Below are positions 26,402-33,998 of a stretch of DNA of 46,804 nucleotides, piece by piece. The DNA is taken from NCBI GenBank assembly GCA_045615765.1, contig JAZLFM010000024.1, positions 1 through 46,804 of the forward strand, given 5' to 3'. The stretch comes from UBA1715 sp045615765. Its GTDB lineage: Bacteria > Bacteroidota > Bacteroidia > Bacteroidales > UBA1715. Under the pieces are notes generated by a model. The model saw only the letters and a program-made list of their open reading frames with translations. It was not told where the DNA came from and ran no database searches. Position 1 is the first letter of the stretch. Each line of letters starts with the position of its first letter. A program made the position numbers and the translations under genes.

Positions 26402-26707
26402 ATGTTAGGTTACAACACCCGATACTATGCCGACACCTACGAGGAGGTGCATTCAGGTGACGACGTGTATCGTTACTACTACGTATATACTCCCGATGGA
26501 CTTAGTTTGGTTGCAGAGCGCATAAACAATACGATAAACGTAAAGAATTATCACGTTGAGACCGATTATTTGGGTAGCATTGCTTCTTTATACAACAGAA
26601 ACGGGCAAAAGGTATTCCGTGCCGAATACGATGCGTGGGGCGAGCAAAATGTGGTGCCGGAATATGGGTTTACGGCCTTCTTTATTTTCATATTATGGAT
26701 TAAATAA
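26402..26707 (+). pseudogene. Rhs core remnant (module C), broken
   Basis: About 84 codons of Rhs core (RYYADTYEEVHSGD through AEYDAWGEQNVV) are joined abruptly to a short unrelated hydrophobic tail (about YGFTAFFIFILWIK). The usual SPDPF...DPSGE end and any toxin domain are missing. The break comes right after bases that are almost identical to module A. The simplest explanation is a deletion that joined the core to the last codons of a lost tip. The following small exported gene would then be the surviving partner of that lost tip. Confidence 0.7.
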
Positions 26708-26716
26708 TGAATTGTA

Positions 26717-27136
26717 ATGAAAAAATATCTGTATTGCTTATGGTTAATGTGTTTCTCTAATGTTGTTTATTCTCAACATATAGAATGTTTTCAACGAGTT
26801 TGTTATAATGAAATATCACAAAGTCTTGTAGCTTCAAAAGCCGTAGGAGAATGTTTAAATTTATTATTTGGACTTGATTCCACAAAAATTGATTTGAAGA
26901 ATAAAAAAGTGTATTTTGTTTTAGGACCAGCACATAATTATTTTTCTTCAATAGAAAGCTTTTGGCAAGAATTTGAAAATAATGTAAATAATGGGGAGCA
27001 GCCTTTTGCTCAACTATTTTATTTAGATAAATATTATCAAAATTTATATAATTGCGATGCAGTTATAGTTTATGAACACAAAAAACACTTTTCAAGTAAA
27101 ACAATCATAAAAATGTTAAAAAAGAGAAATAATTAA
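26717..27136 (+). CDS. Small exported protein, candidate orphan immunity
   Basis: This 139-residue protein has a signal peptide (LWLMCFSNVVYSQ) and no recognised family. It contains a Cys-rich start after cleavage (HIECFQRVC), a VYFVLGPAHNYFSS segment and a basic end. It begins nine bases after the broken Rhs core, the same place that candidate immunity genes occupy in modules A and B. It is very AT-rich. An orphan immunity role is inferred from that position; the sequence alone does not show it. Confidence 0.5.
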   Translation: MKKYLYCLWLMCFSNVVYSQHIECFQRVCYNEISQSLVASKAVGECLNLLFGLDSTKIDLKNKKVYFVLGPAHNYFSSIESFWQEFENNVNNGEQPFAQLFYLDKYYQNLYNCDAVIVYEHKKHFSSKTIIKMLKKRNN

Positions 27137-27149
27137 AGATTAAAGTTGT

Positions 27150-27243
27150 TGTAAACTTCCCCTTTTTTTGTACACTTCCCTAAAAATCGGACAGTATGTA
27201 ATTAGACAAAACTGTTAAATTTGTAAAAAAAGGGAAGTTTACA
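27150..27243. repeat. Inverted repeat resembling insertion-sequence ends
   Basis: TGTAAACTTCCCC plus a T run at 27150-27169 is the near-complement of the A run plus GGGAAGTTTACA ending at 27243. Between them, TGTACACTTCCCTAAAAAT...GGACAGT (27169-27195) has the look of an IS3-family terminal repeat. The inner bases ACAGT (27191-27195) and ACTGT (27211-27215) can also pair. No transposase is present. It could be a small non-autonomous element, a remnant, or a strong hairpin. TAAATTTG at 27216-27223 could serve as a -7 box for the next gene. Confidence 0.5.
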
Positions 27244-27289
27244 AAATCTATTGAGCATGCGTTTTCTCTATTACATTTTTTAAAAAAAT

Positions 27290-28303
27290 ATGTCGAAACG
27301 ATTTTATTTAGTTATTATTCTATTATTATCGGGACACTTTTTGTTTGCACAACGTGTAAAACTTAATGTCCCTTCTATAATGACTGCTACTGGCTCGTAC
27401 ATAGGGCCGTCAAGAGTAACTATATTGGATGATTATTCTGGTTATAATTTACAAAAACAAAAACGACGTGCAATTCGAATCTCTACAAGGACGTGTAATA
27501 TTGCAAGGGATAAGAAAGATTTGTCGTGTCTTTTTTGGTCGGAAATTTCTAATATAGATGATGAATGTTGTCGAGATGTTGAAGAGTTATTTTTTAAATC
27601 AATAGAGGATTTTTATGACAGAATTATAATCAGTGCCGATAGTAAGGAAAAAGATTTTTTTTCTATATATCACTATGACATCTTTGACTACAACAGTGGA
27701 GTAATTAATATATTATCTGAACAATACGCCCATCACAGGTGTGATGTAATGGTGTTTGGAAATAAAATGCTGTCTCACATATTGCAATTAAAGCCTGATG
27801 CTGTTTTTCGCTATTTAGATAAAAAAGGAGAGTGTTTTTATTGTGTTGTAGGTAATGATGTCCAAATTGTTAAGTATGATTGTAACATTGATAGTGTAAA
27901 ACATTGGTCTGTAATAAAAGACACTCTTAAAAAGGATATTTTGTCATTAACATTCGACAATATACCCAAAGAACTATTGGAAAACTTTGATAAAATGGGT
28001 GTTGATAATTATCCACTGTTAAATAGTTACGAAGCTGCGTATTTGAATCTGATTTTAAAGGATATACGGGGTGATTTTGATTTTGAAGGTAAAAAAATTC
28101 ATTTCTTCCTAAATGGAGGTAAAAAACTATTTTTTGAAGGAGAGAAAAATAGATATGCAGAAGGGGCTCCACCTAGTTCGAGTCAACAAGGAAGCATATA
28201 TCTAAAATTCCATAATGATGGTCCATACAAGGAATATGATGCAATCATTGACTTGGAATGGTTAATTTGGAAGTTATATGATACAAATTCATACAAGAAA
28301 TAA
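27290..28303 (+). CDS. Exported protein, paralogue 2 of the module B partner
   Basis: This 337-residue protein has a signal peptide (VIILLLSGHFLFAQR) and is clearly homologous along its whole length to the protein at 25324-26319. Both have a DDYSG-like N-terminal motif, CLFWSEI, EELFFKS-x3-FYDRI, FYCVV, a SVIKDT segment, and NFDKMGVDN, and both end in a W-KLYD motif. By eye about 40-45 percent of positions match. No toxin tip precedes it now; an insertion-end-like repeat and a broken module lie upstream. It is plausibly the immunity or partner gene of a related peptidase tip that was lost. The function is unknown. Confidence 0.65.
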   Translation: MSKRFYLVIILLLSGHFLFAQRVKLNVPSIMTATGSYIGPSRVTILDDYSGYNLQKQKRRAIRISTRTCNIARDKKDLSCLFWSEISNIDDECCRDVEELFFKSIEDFYDRIIISADSKEKDFFSIYHYDIFDYNSGVINILSEQYAHHRCDVMVFGNKMLSHILQLKPDAVFRYLDKKGECFYCVVGNDVQIVKYDCNIDSVKHWSVIKDTLKKDILSLTFDNIPKELLENFDKMGVDNYPLLNSYEAAYLNLILKDIRGDFDFEGKKIHFFLNGGKKLFFEGEKNRYAEGAPPSSSQQGSIYLKFHNDGPYKEYDAIIDLEWLIWKLYDTNSYKK

Positions 28304-28365
28304 ATGTGTGTGTCTTTCTTTCTGGGCGTTTATAATTTTTTAGATTCTCAATTATTATAATACTC

Positions 28366-28396
28366 CAGTAAATTTTGACAACTTTTGGGGACACAT
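28366..28396 (-). mobile_element. Possible IS3-like terminal repeat remnant
   Basis: Read on the minus strand, TGTGTCCCCAAAAGTTGTC followed by AAAATTTACTGG resembles an IS3-family terminus (TG...CCCC-AAAA-TTG-CA). It lies just past the last Rhs-associated gene, at the edge of the accessory region. No transposase or partner end was found, so this is tentative. Apart from it and the ribBA promoter, I see nothing in 28304-28522. Confidence 0.3.
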
Positions 28397-28464
28397 CAAT
28401 TCCAACTACAAATCATCTACAAACTTCAAAAGTAGATTAAACTGAAAATTAATATACCATCCTC

Positions 28465-28495
28465 TTTATTCATTAGCAATTATCTTGTATTTTTG
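28465..28495 (+). promoter_or_regulatory. ribBA promoter
   Basis: TTTA (28465-28468), a 19-base spacer and TATTTTTG (28488-28495) fit the TTTG-N19-TAnnTTTG consensus with one mismatch. The leader to the ATG at 28523 is only about 20 bases, which leaves no room for an FMN riboswitch. A TTG at 28493 lies inside the -7 box and cannot be the start. Confidence 0.6.
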
Positions 28496-28522
28496 CATAT
28501 AGTATTTCATACGAAACATAAG

Positions 28523-29755
28523 ATGGATAAAGAAATAAAACTAAACACTATAGAGGAAGCTCTTGCTGAGTTCAAACAAGGAAATTTCGTTATCGTTGTT
28601 GACGATGAAGACCGTGAAAACGAAGGCGACTTCATTATTGCTGCAGAAAAAATCACACCAGAGAAAGTGAATTTCATGATTTGCAACGGTCGTGGCGAAT
28701 TGTGCGCTCCTATTAGTGAAGACAGATGTAAAGAACTTGAACTTGACATGCAGGTTGCAACAAACACTTCTTTACACGAAACTCCTTTCACTGTTACAGT
28801 TGACTTGATTGGAAGTGGTTGCACAACAGGTGTTTCTATGTACGATAGAGCTATGACTATCCGTGCTCTTGCTGATCCAAACACAAAACCTGCAGACCTT
28901 GCTCGTCCTGGACATATCCATCCACTACGTGCACGTAACCGTGGCGTTTTGAGACGTGCCGGACATACAGAAGCTGCTGTTGACCTTGCTCGCCTTGCCG
29001 GACTAAATCCTGCAGCCGCATTAATCGAGATAATCAACGAAGACGGAACGATGGCTCGTCTTCCACAACTGATAAAAATTGCAGAGAAATTCAACCTTAA
29101 AATTGTCAGCATCAAGGATTTAATTGCGTACCGTATGAAGCAAGAATCTATAGTTGACAAAGGCGAAGAAGTTGATCTTCCTACAAAATACGGTCATTTC
29201 CGATTGATTCCTTTCCGTCAGAAATCGAATGGTTTGGAACACGTTGCCTTAATCAAAGGTACTTGGGATAAAGATGAACCTGTACTTGTACGTATGCACT
29301 CTTCTTGTGCAACAGGCGATATTTTCGGTTCTATGCGTTGCGAATGCGGTGAGCAATTGCATAAAGCAATGGAAACCATCAACAAGGAAGGTAAAGGTGT
29401 TGTTGTTTACCTTAGTCAAGAAGGCCGTGGTATTGGCCTAATGAACAAAATTGCAGCCTACAAATTACAAGAAGAAGGCCTCGATACTGTTGACGCTAAT
29501 CTTCAACTTGGATTTGCCGCAGACGAACGTGATTACGGCGTTGGCGCAACAATTTTACACGAACTTGGCGTTTCTAACATACGATTAATGACAAACAATC
29601 CTAAAAAACGTGCCGGATTGGAAGGTTACGGACTTAAGATTGTTGAAAATGTCGCAATTGAAGTTCCTGTAAATAAGTATAACGAGGTTTACATGCAAAC
29701 CAAACGCGACAAAATGGGACATGTACTTAATCTCTGCGGAAGAAAGACAAAATAG
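28523..29755 (+). CDS. ribBA: Bifunctional DHBP synthase / GTP cyclohydrolase II
   Basis: This 410-residue enzyme feeds both branches of riboflavin synthesis. The RibB half (about 1-205) makes 3,4-dihydroxy-2-butanone 4-phosphate and has DDEDRENEGDFI, the acidic substrate loop, and RPGHIHPLRARNRGVLRRAGHTEA. The RibA half (about 206-400) opens GTP and has the zinc cysteines in SSCATGDIFGSMRCECG, then LSQEGRGIGL and a late MTNNPKK. Both halves look complete, as in full-length Bacteroidota RibBA proteins. Other rib genes are not in this window. The ATG at 28523 was chosen from the promoter position and the MDKEIKLNTIEEAL start. Confidence 0.95.
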   Translation: MDKEIKLNTIEEALAEFKQGNFVIVVDDEDRENEGDFIIAAEKITPEKVNFMICNGRGELCAPISEDRCKELELDMQVATNTSLHETPFTVTVDLIGSGCTTGVSMYDRAMTIRALADPNTKPADLARPGHIHPLRARNRGVLRRAGHTEAAVDLARLAGLNPAAALIEIINEDGTMARLPQLIKIAEKFNLKIVSIKDLIAYRMKQESIVDKGEEVDLPTKYGHFRLIPFRQKSNGLEHVALIKGTWDKDEPVLVRMHSSCATGDIFGSMRCECGEQLHKAMETINKEGKGVVVYLSQEGRGIGLMNKIAAYKLQEEGLDTVDANLQLGFAADERDYGVGATILHELGVSNIRLMTNNPKKRAGLEGYGLKIVENVAIEVPVNKYNEVYMQTKRDKMGHVLNLCGRKTK

Positions 29756-29824
29756 TGATTAATTATAAATGGTTAATGATTAATTGCGATTTAACAATAA
29801 ACAAACTCTTAATTCATAACTTCC

Positions 29825-30805
29825 ATGCTTTATCCTTTAAAATTCGAACATATCTATAAAGACAAGATTTGGGGCGGGAATCGTTTTGCTGACCTATTAG
29901 GCAGAAACGATGGAAACTCATCTACTTGTGGCGAAAGCTGGGAAATATCAGCTGTTGAAGACAATATTTCTATAGTTTCCAATGGATTTTTAAAAGGAAA
30001 CAGCATTCAAGAACTTATCGAGGTTTATATGGACGAACTTGTCGGTCAAAAAATCTACGAGAAGTTCGGCATAGAATTTCCACTGCTAATTAAATTTTTA
30101 GACTCCAATGATGTACTTTCTGTACAAGTACATCCAAACGACGAAGTTGCAAAAGACCGTCATAAAGCATACGGAAAGACAGAAATGTGGTATGTGATGG
30201 ACGCAGAAAAAGACGGCGAACTTATCGTTGGTTTTGAAAAAAACTCCTCAAAAAAAGAGTTTGCCGAAGCTATAGAAAAACAGAACGTTCCACAACTACT
30301 TCATTCTGAAATTGTACAAAAAGGTGATGTATTCTTCTTACCTGCCGGACGTGTTCATGCTATTGGCAAAGGATTACTTATTGCCGAAATACAACAGACT
30401 TCGGATATAACATATCGTATTTTTGACTGGAACCGCGTTGATTCAGAAGGAAATCCTCGCGAATTACATCTTGATTTAGCTATGGATGTAATTGATTACG
30501 AAGCTAAAGATGACTATAAAACACATTATACGTCGAAGTTAAATCAAACAGCAGAATTAGTGACCTGTCCGTACTTCAAGACAAATGTCCTTACATTCGA
30601 TTGCACGGCAGTAAAAGATTACTACTCAATTGATTCTTTTGTAATCTATATGTGTTTGGAAGGCACTGTCACCATCAATTTTGGAGGTTCTTACGAGGAA
30701 CAAATGACCAAAGGTGAAACAGTACTTATTCCAGCATCGCTACACCAAATCCAACTTACGCCACAAAATGGCAAAGCACAAATTTTGGAAGTTTATATAC
30801 CATAA
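29825..30805 (+). CDS. manA: Mannose-6-phosphate isomerase, type I (class I PMI)
   Basis: This 326-residue zinc enzyme interconverts mannose 6-phosphate and fructose 6-phosphate, linking glycolysis to GDP-mannose and glycan synthesis. It is a cupin of the short bacterial type. IWGG near the N-terminus, LSVQVHPND (zinc His), GKTEMWYVM (Glu and Tyr region) and LPAGRVHAIG (zinc His) are present in order. A second cupin-like domain fills the C-terminal third. It follows ribBA by about 70 bases and precedes the DUF3109 gene by 9 bases, so it probably shares a transcript with at least the latter. Confidence 0.92.
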   Translation: MLYPLKFEHIYKDKIWGGNRFADLLGRNDGNSSTCGESWEISAVEDNISIVSNGFLKGNSIQELIEVYMDELVGQKIYEKFGIEFPLLIKFLDSNDVLSVQVHPNDEVAKDRHKAYGKTEMWYVMDAEKDGELIVGFEKNSSKKEFAEAIEKQNVPQLLHSEIVQKGDVFFLPAGRVHAIGKGLLIAEIQQTSDITYRIFDWNRVDSEGNPRELHLDLAMDVIDYEAKDDYKTHYTSKLNQTAELVTCPYFKTNVLTFDCTAVKDYYSIDSFVIYMCLEGTVTINFGGSYEEQMTKGETVLIPASLHQIQLTPQNGKAQILEVYIP

Positions 30806-30814
30806 TCTACATGT

Positions 30815-31399
30815 ATGATTCAGATAGGAAAACAACTTGTCAGTCTTGATGTAATAGAAAAAGAATTTTGTTGCGACATTACAAAATGTAAAGGTTGTTG
30901 CTGTATAGAAGGCGATGCCGGTGCTCCATTATTAGATGAAGAAATCGCTGAATACGAAAAAGTTCTTGACAAGATTCTTCCCTATCTTCCTGAAAAAAAT
31001 CAGGAAGTCATACGAGAAAAAGGCGTTTACTACCTTGACGATGAACACGAAAAAGTAACCATGTTGGTTGACAATGCAGAATGTGCATTTGTTGAACACG
31101 ATGGTGAAACATTATATTGCGGAATAGAGCATGCCTATAGAGACGGGAAAATCTCAGTGCAAAAACCTATTTCTTGCCACTTATACCCTATCCGCTGCCG
31201 ACAATACCACGATTTTGAAGCAATAAACTACGACAAATGGCCAATCTGTGCCGATGCAATTTGCAAAGGCAAAGAGTTAGGCTTAAAAGTTTATCAATTT
31301 CTTAAAGAACCACTTATCCGCAAATACGGACAAGAATGGTACGATGAACTTGTAGAAGTTGCTCGCCAATGGGAAGAACAAAAGAATGCAAAAAAGTAA
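30815..31399 (+). CDS. DUF3109 cysteine-rich protein
   Basis: This 194-residue cytoplasmic protein has a Cys-rich start (FCCDITKCKGCCCIEGDAGAPL). It continues with ECAFVEHDGETLYCGIEHAYRDG and ISCHLYPIRCRQY and ends in a helical tail. This matches DUF3109, a relative of the YkgJ zinc/iron-chelating family common in Bacteroidota, which probably binds a metal cluster through the cysteines. Function is unknown. It lies 9 bases after manA and overlaps the next gene by 14 bases, so the three are likely co-transcribed. Confidence 0.85.
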   Translation: MIQIGKQLVSLDVIEKEFCCDITKCKGCCCIEGDAGAPLLDEEIAEYEKVLDKILPYLPEKNQEVIREKGVYYLDDEHEKVTMLVDNAECAFVEHDGETLYCGIEHAYRDGKISVQKPISCHLYPIRCRQYHDFEAINYDKWPICADAICKGKELGLKVYQFLKEPLIRKYGQEWYDELVEVARQWEEQKNAKK

Positions 31400-32321
31400 A
31401 TTTCTAACCATACTTTTTACTTTTCTATTTGCAATTTCAACACAAGCACAAAATTGCAGCTTGACAGATACGCTTTCTTCTCAAAAAAAAACTGTTAATA
31501 TTCCGAGCCTTATTGCAGTAGGAACCATTACACCAGCTATCTTAACTGGAATGTATGTATATATGCACAATGCCTGGTGGAGTGAAAGTCAAACGGATTT
31601 CCACTTCGACGACGGCATAGATTTGAAATATGCACTCAACCTTGACAAACTTGGTCATTTTACCGCATCTATCATAGCATCGAATGCTTTCACCGACATA
31701 CTACAAACAACCGGCGTACAAAGAAAAAATGCAATATGGTGGGGCGCATCACTTTCAATAGTAAATGCAACAATTATCGAAATAAAAGATGGATATGCTC
31801 CTTATTGGGGATTTAGCATGTATGATGAAATAGCCAATATCGCAGGTGCATTTTATCCAGTATTACAGGAAAAAGTACCTTTTTTCCAAGCGTTTAATTT
31901 TAAATGGAGCTACGACATAAATTACTCCTACGAGACTGAATACTATAAATATAGACTTGCCCACGATAAACTCAATAGCAAAGGTAAACCTGAAGGATAT
32001 TCATTCATAGATGACTACGACCGTCAATATTTCTGGATGACAATTGATTGGGCTACGCTCTTTTGCAAAGAGAAACCACGCTATAAGTTCCCATATTGTA
32101 TAGATTTAGCATTGGGCTTGAGTGGCGAAAACCTAAAAACAGAGAATCCGAATAAAAACATCCATAAAGAATTCTACATAGGGGTTGACATAAACCTGAC
32201 AAAATTCTTCAAACAAAAAAAGGCACCTTATTATATATGTAAGTACCTCAACTTTTACCACTTGCCATTGCCTGCCGCACAAGTTTCACCAAAAGCCAAA
32301 GGATATTGGCTGATGTATTAG
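31386..32321 (+). CDS. DUF2279 exported protein
   Basis: This 311-residue protein has a signal peptide (TILFTFLFAISTQAQ) and a DUF2279 domain. The key segment runs from WWSESQTDFHFDDG through the motif LDKLGHF and a helix with SNAFTDIL, followed by KDGYAPYWGFSMYDEIANIAG. This arrangement occurs in YfiM-like envelope proteins of Bacteroidota. No catalytic site is assigned. The ATG lies 14 bases inside the DUF3109 gene; an ORF start nine codons earlier would dilute the signal peptide and was rejected. Confidence 0.8.
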   Translation: MQKSKFLTILFTFLFAISTQAQNCSLTDTLSSQKKTVNIPSLIAVGTITPAILTGMYVYMHNAWWSESQTDFHFDDGIDLKYALNLDKLGHFTASIIASNAFTDILQTTGVQRKNAIWWGASLSIVNATIIEIKDGYAPYWGFSMYDEIANIAGAFYPVLQEKVPFFQAFNFKWSYDINYSYETEYYKYRLAHDKLNSKGKPEGYSFIDDYDRQYFWMTIDWATLFCKEKPRYKFPYCIDLALGLSGENLKTENPNKNIHKEFYIGVDINLTKFFKQKKAPYYICKYLNFYHLPLPAAQVSPKAKGYWLMY

Positions 32322-32330
32322 AAAAAATCA

Positions 32331-32338
32331 TATTTTTG
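32331..32338 (+). promoter_or_regulatory. Candidate -7 element of the DUF4924 gene
   Basis: TATTTTTG matches TAnnTTTG and is 20 bases before the ATG at 32359. A GTG at 32341 lies too close to this box to be a likely start. The -33 region is poor. Confidence 0.45.
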
Positions 32339-32358
32339 CCGTGCAAAAAGTTCTTCAG

Positions 32359-32892
32359 ATGATTATTGCAAAGCAAAAAAGAAAAGAAAACATTGCCGAA
32401 TACATATTATATATGTGGCAGTTAGAAGATATGCTTCGTGCTTGCAACTTCAATGTGGACCAATTAACTCAAGGTTTTTCGCTGCCACCAACACAAATGC
32501 CAGTAATAAAACAATGGTATCAGAATATGGCAGACGCAATGAAAGCCGAAGGTATTCATAAAAAAGGTCACTTAATGCAATTGAAAGAATTAGTACAAGA
32601 TCTTTCTACATTGAATATCAAATTATTACAAAGACCTGAAGAACAAAAATACAAGGAACTTTTTACCGCAGCAATGCCACACATTACGGAAATCATAAAT
32701 CATTCCGACGAATGGGTAAAAAATGAGATAGACGCCTGTTTTACAGGATTATATGGTGTAATGTTGTTGCGTTTACAAAAGAAAGAAATCACTCCAGAAA
32801 CAAAAGAAGCCGTACAAACATTCTCAAACGTGCTGGCAGCATTGTCGGTTCGTTTCAAGCAATACGAAAACGGTGAACTCAATATAGATTAA
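32359..32892 (+). CDS. DUF4924 protein
   Basis: This 177-residue soluble, mostly helical protein starts MIIAKQKRKENIAEYILYMWQ. That resembles DUF4924, a conserved Bacteroidota family of unknown function. The recognised block continues through VDQLTQGF, PTQMPVIKQWYQNM and a late LRLQKKEITPETKEAVQTFS. There are no membrane segments or catalytic motifs. The ATG at 32359 was chosen on the family start and the promoter; the six codons from the upstream GTG look spurious. It is followed 13 bases later by rpe. Confidence 0.8.
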   Translation: MIIAKQKRKENIAEYILYMWQLEDMLRACNFNVDQLTQGFSLPPTQMPVIKQWYQNMADAMKAEGIHKKGHLMQLKELVQDLSTLNIKLLQRPEEQKYKELFTAAMPHITEIINHSDEWVKNEIDACFTGLYGVMLLRLQKKEITPETKEAVQTFSNVLAALSVRFKQYENGELNID

Positions 32893-32905
32893 TAAACATA
32901 CGAAT

Positions 32906-33553
32906 ATGCCTATCATTTCTCCTTCTATCTTATCAGCGAATTTCGCAAATCTGCAAACAGATATTGAAATGTTGAACAACAGCGAAGCTGATTGGGTGCA
33001 CGTAGATGTAATGGACGGTGTATTTGTTCCCAATATTTCATTCGGATTCCCTGTATTGAAAGCAATACAACCTCTTTCAAAAAAGATTTTCGATGTGCAT
33101 CTAATGATTGTGAATCCTGAACGCTACATCGAACGCTTTAAAGCAGCTGGTGCTTCTATACTTACTGTTCATTACGAAGCATGCCAAAATTTAAAGAAAA
33201 CCATAGATCAAATACATGCAAACGGCATGAAAGCAGGTGTTTCTATCAATCCAGAAACTCCGGTTACCGTACTAAATGACATTCTTCCGTCGGTAGATAT
33301 GGTTTTAATTATGTCCGTTCATCCAGGCTTCGGTGGACAGAAATTCATTCCTGAATCTATTGACAAAGTAAAAGCCGTAAAAGCAATGATGCAAAAAAGA
33401 GGCGTAAATGCTTTAATTGAAATCGACGGTGGTATCGGCTTACAAAATGCAGCTGATGTCGTTGCAGCAGGTGCCGACGCTCTTGTAGCAGGTGCTGCAA
33501 TCTTTGCATCCGAAAATCCAACAGAAACAATTGCAAAAATGAAGGGAATATGA
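32906..33553 (+). CDS. rpe: Ribulose-phosphate 3-epimerase
   Basis: This 215-residue TIM-barrel enzyme interconverts ribulose 5-phosphate and xylulose 5-phosphate in the pentose phosphate pathway. The motifs are ISPSILSANFANL (start), WVHVDVMDGVFVPNISFG, VHLMIVNPERYIE, VLIMSVHPGFGGQKFIPES and IEIDGGIGLQNA, followed by VAGAAIFASENP. The metal-binding His and Asp residues (HVDVMDG, HLMI, DGG) are all present. Length and spacing are normal. It ends just before the transposase-associated repeat block. Confidence 0.96.
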   Translation: MPIISPSILSANFANLQTDIEMLNNSEADWVHVDVMDGVFVPNISFGFPVLKAIQPLSKKIFDVHLMIVNPERYIERFKAAGASILTVHYEACQNLKKTIDQIHANGMKAGVSINPETPVTVLNDILPSVDMVLIMSVHPGFGGQKFIPESIDKVKAVKAMMQKRGVNALIEIDGGIGLQNAADVVAAGADALVAGAAIFASENPTETIAKMKGI

Positions 33554-33555
33554 TT

Positions 33556-33926
33556 GGTTATTCCCTAACGGGAATAAATCGACCGAAATATTCATATTCT
33601 ACCAATAGAAAAATGCCTAACGGCATTATTAACATCACATTTTGACAACAATCAAAATTCTGTAAGGATTTACTATTGGTATGATTACTAAACATTTCCT
33701 TTTCCTTCCTATAAAAATGTCTAACGGCATTAATCGCAAAACTTAGAAACAAGCAAAATCCCGTAGGGATTTGCTATTGATGCGATTACCAAACATTTCC
33801 TTTTTCGACCAATAAAAATGTCTAACGGCATTAATCGCCCCAGCTTAGCAACAAACAAAATTCCGTAGGAATTTGCTATTGGTAGCAATAACATACAACA
33901 TATCTTTTTTATCCCGTAGGGATTTA
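33556..33926. repeat. Left block of REP-like hairpin array
   Basis: The gap 33554-33998 holds no gene. It opens with TTATTCCC-TAAC-GGGAATAA (33558-33577). Then come AATGCC-TAAC-GGCATT (33612-33627) and two AATGTC variants (about 33716 and 33818), 102-104 bases apart. Between them lie AAATCCC-GTA-GGGATTT (33756-33772) and shorter forms near 33858 and 33911. A CTATTGG/CCAATAG pair also recurs. The hairpins share two loop types, TAAC and GTA. These are not CRISPR repeats: the unit is a whole 103-bp segment with no unique spacers. Confidence 0.85.
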
Positions 33927-33944
33927 CCTATAATAAAAACTTTT

Positions 33945-33952
33945 TAATTTTG
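33945..33952 (+). promoter_or_regulatory. Candidate -7 element of the Y1 transposase gene
   Basis: TAATTTTG matches TAnnTTTG and is preceded by TTTA at 33923-33926 with an 18-base spacer. It lies 46 bases before the transposase ATG at 33999. Confidence 0.4.
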
Positions 33953-33998
33953 TATACACAAACAATCATAGTATACAACCGCTTAATACCATAAACAA

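Noticed and set aside
28304..28522. FMN riboswitch upstream of ribBA
   Set aside because: The promoter at 28465-28495 leaves a leader of only about 20 bases, and no RFN-type conserved stems are visible upstream.
28507..29160. 217-codon minus-strand reading frame
   Set aside because: It is the antisense shadow of ribBA, which has complete family motifs on the plus strand.
33558..33752. 64-codon minus-strand reading frame
   Set aside because: It is built entirely from the hairpin repeats (its end translates the opening hairpin), so it is a translation of repeat DNA, not a gene.
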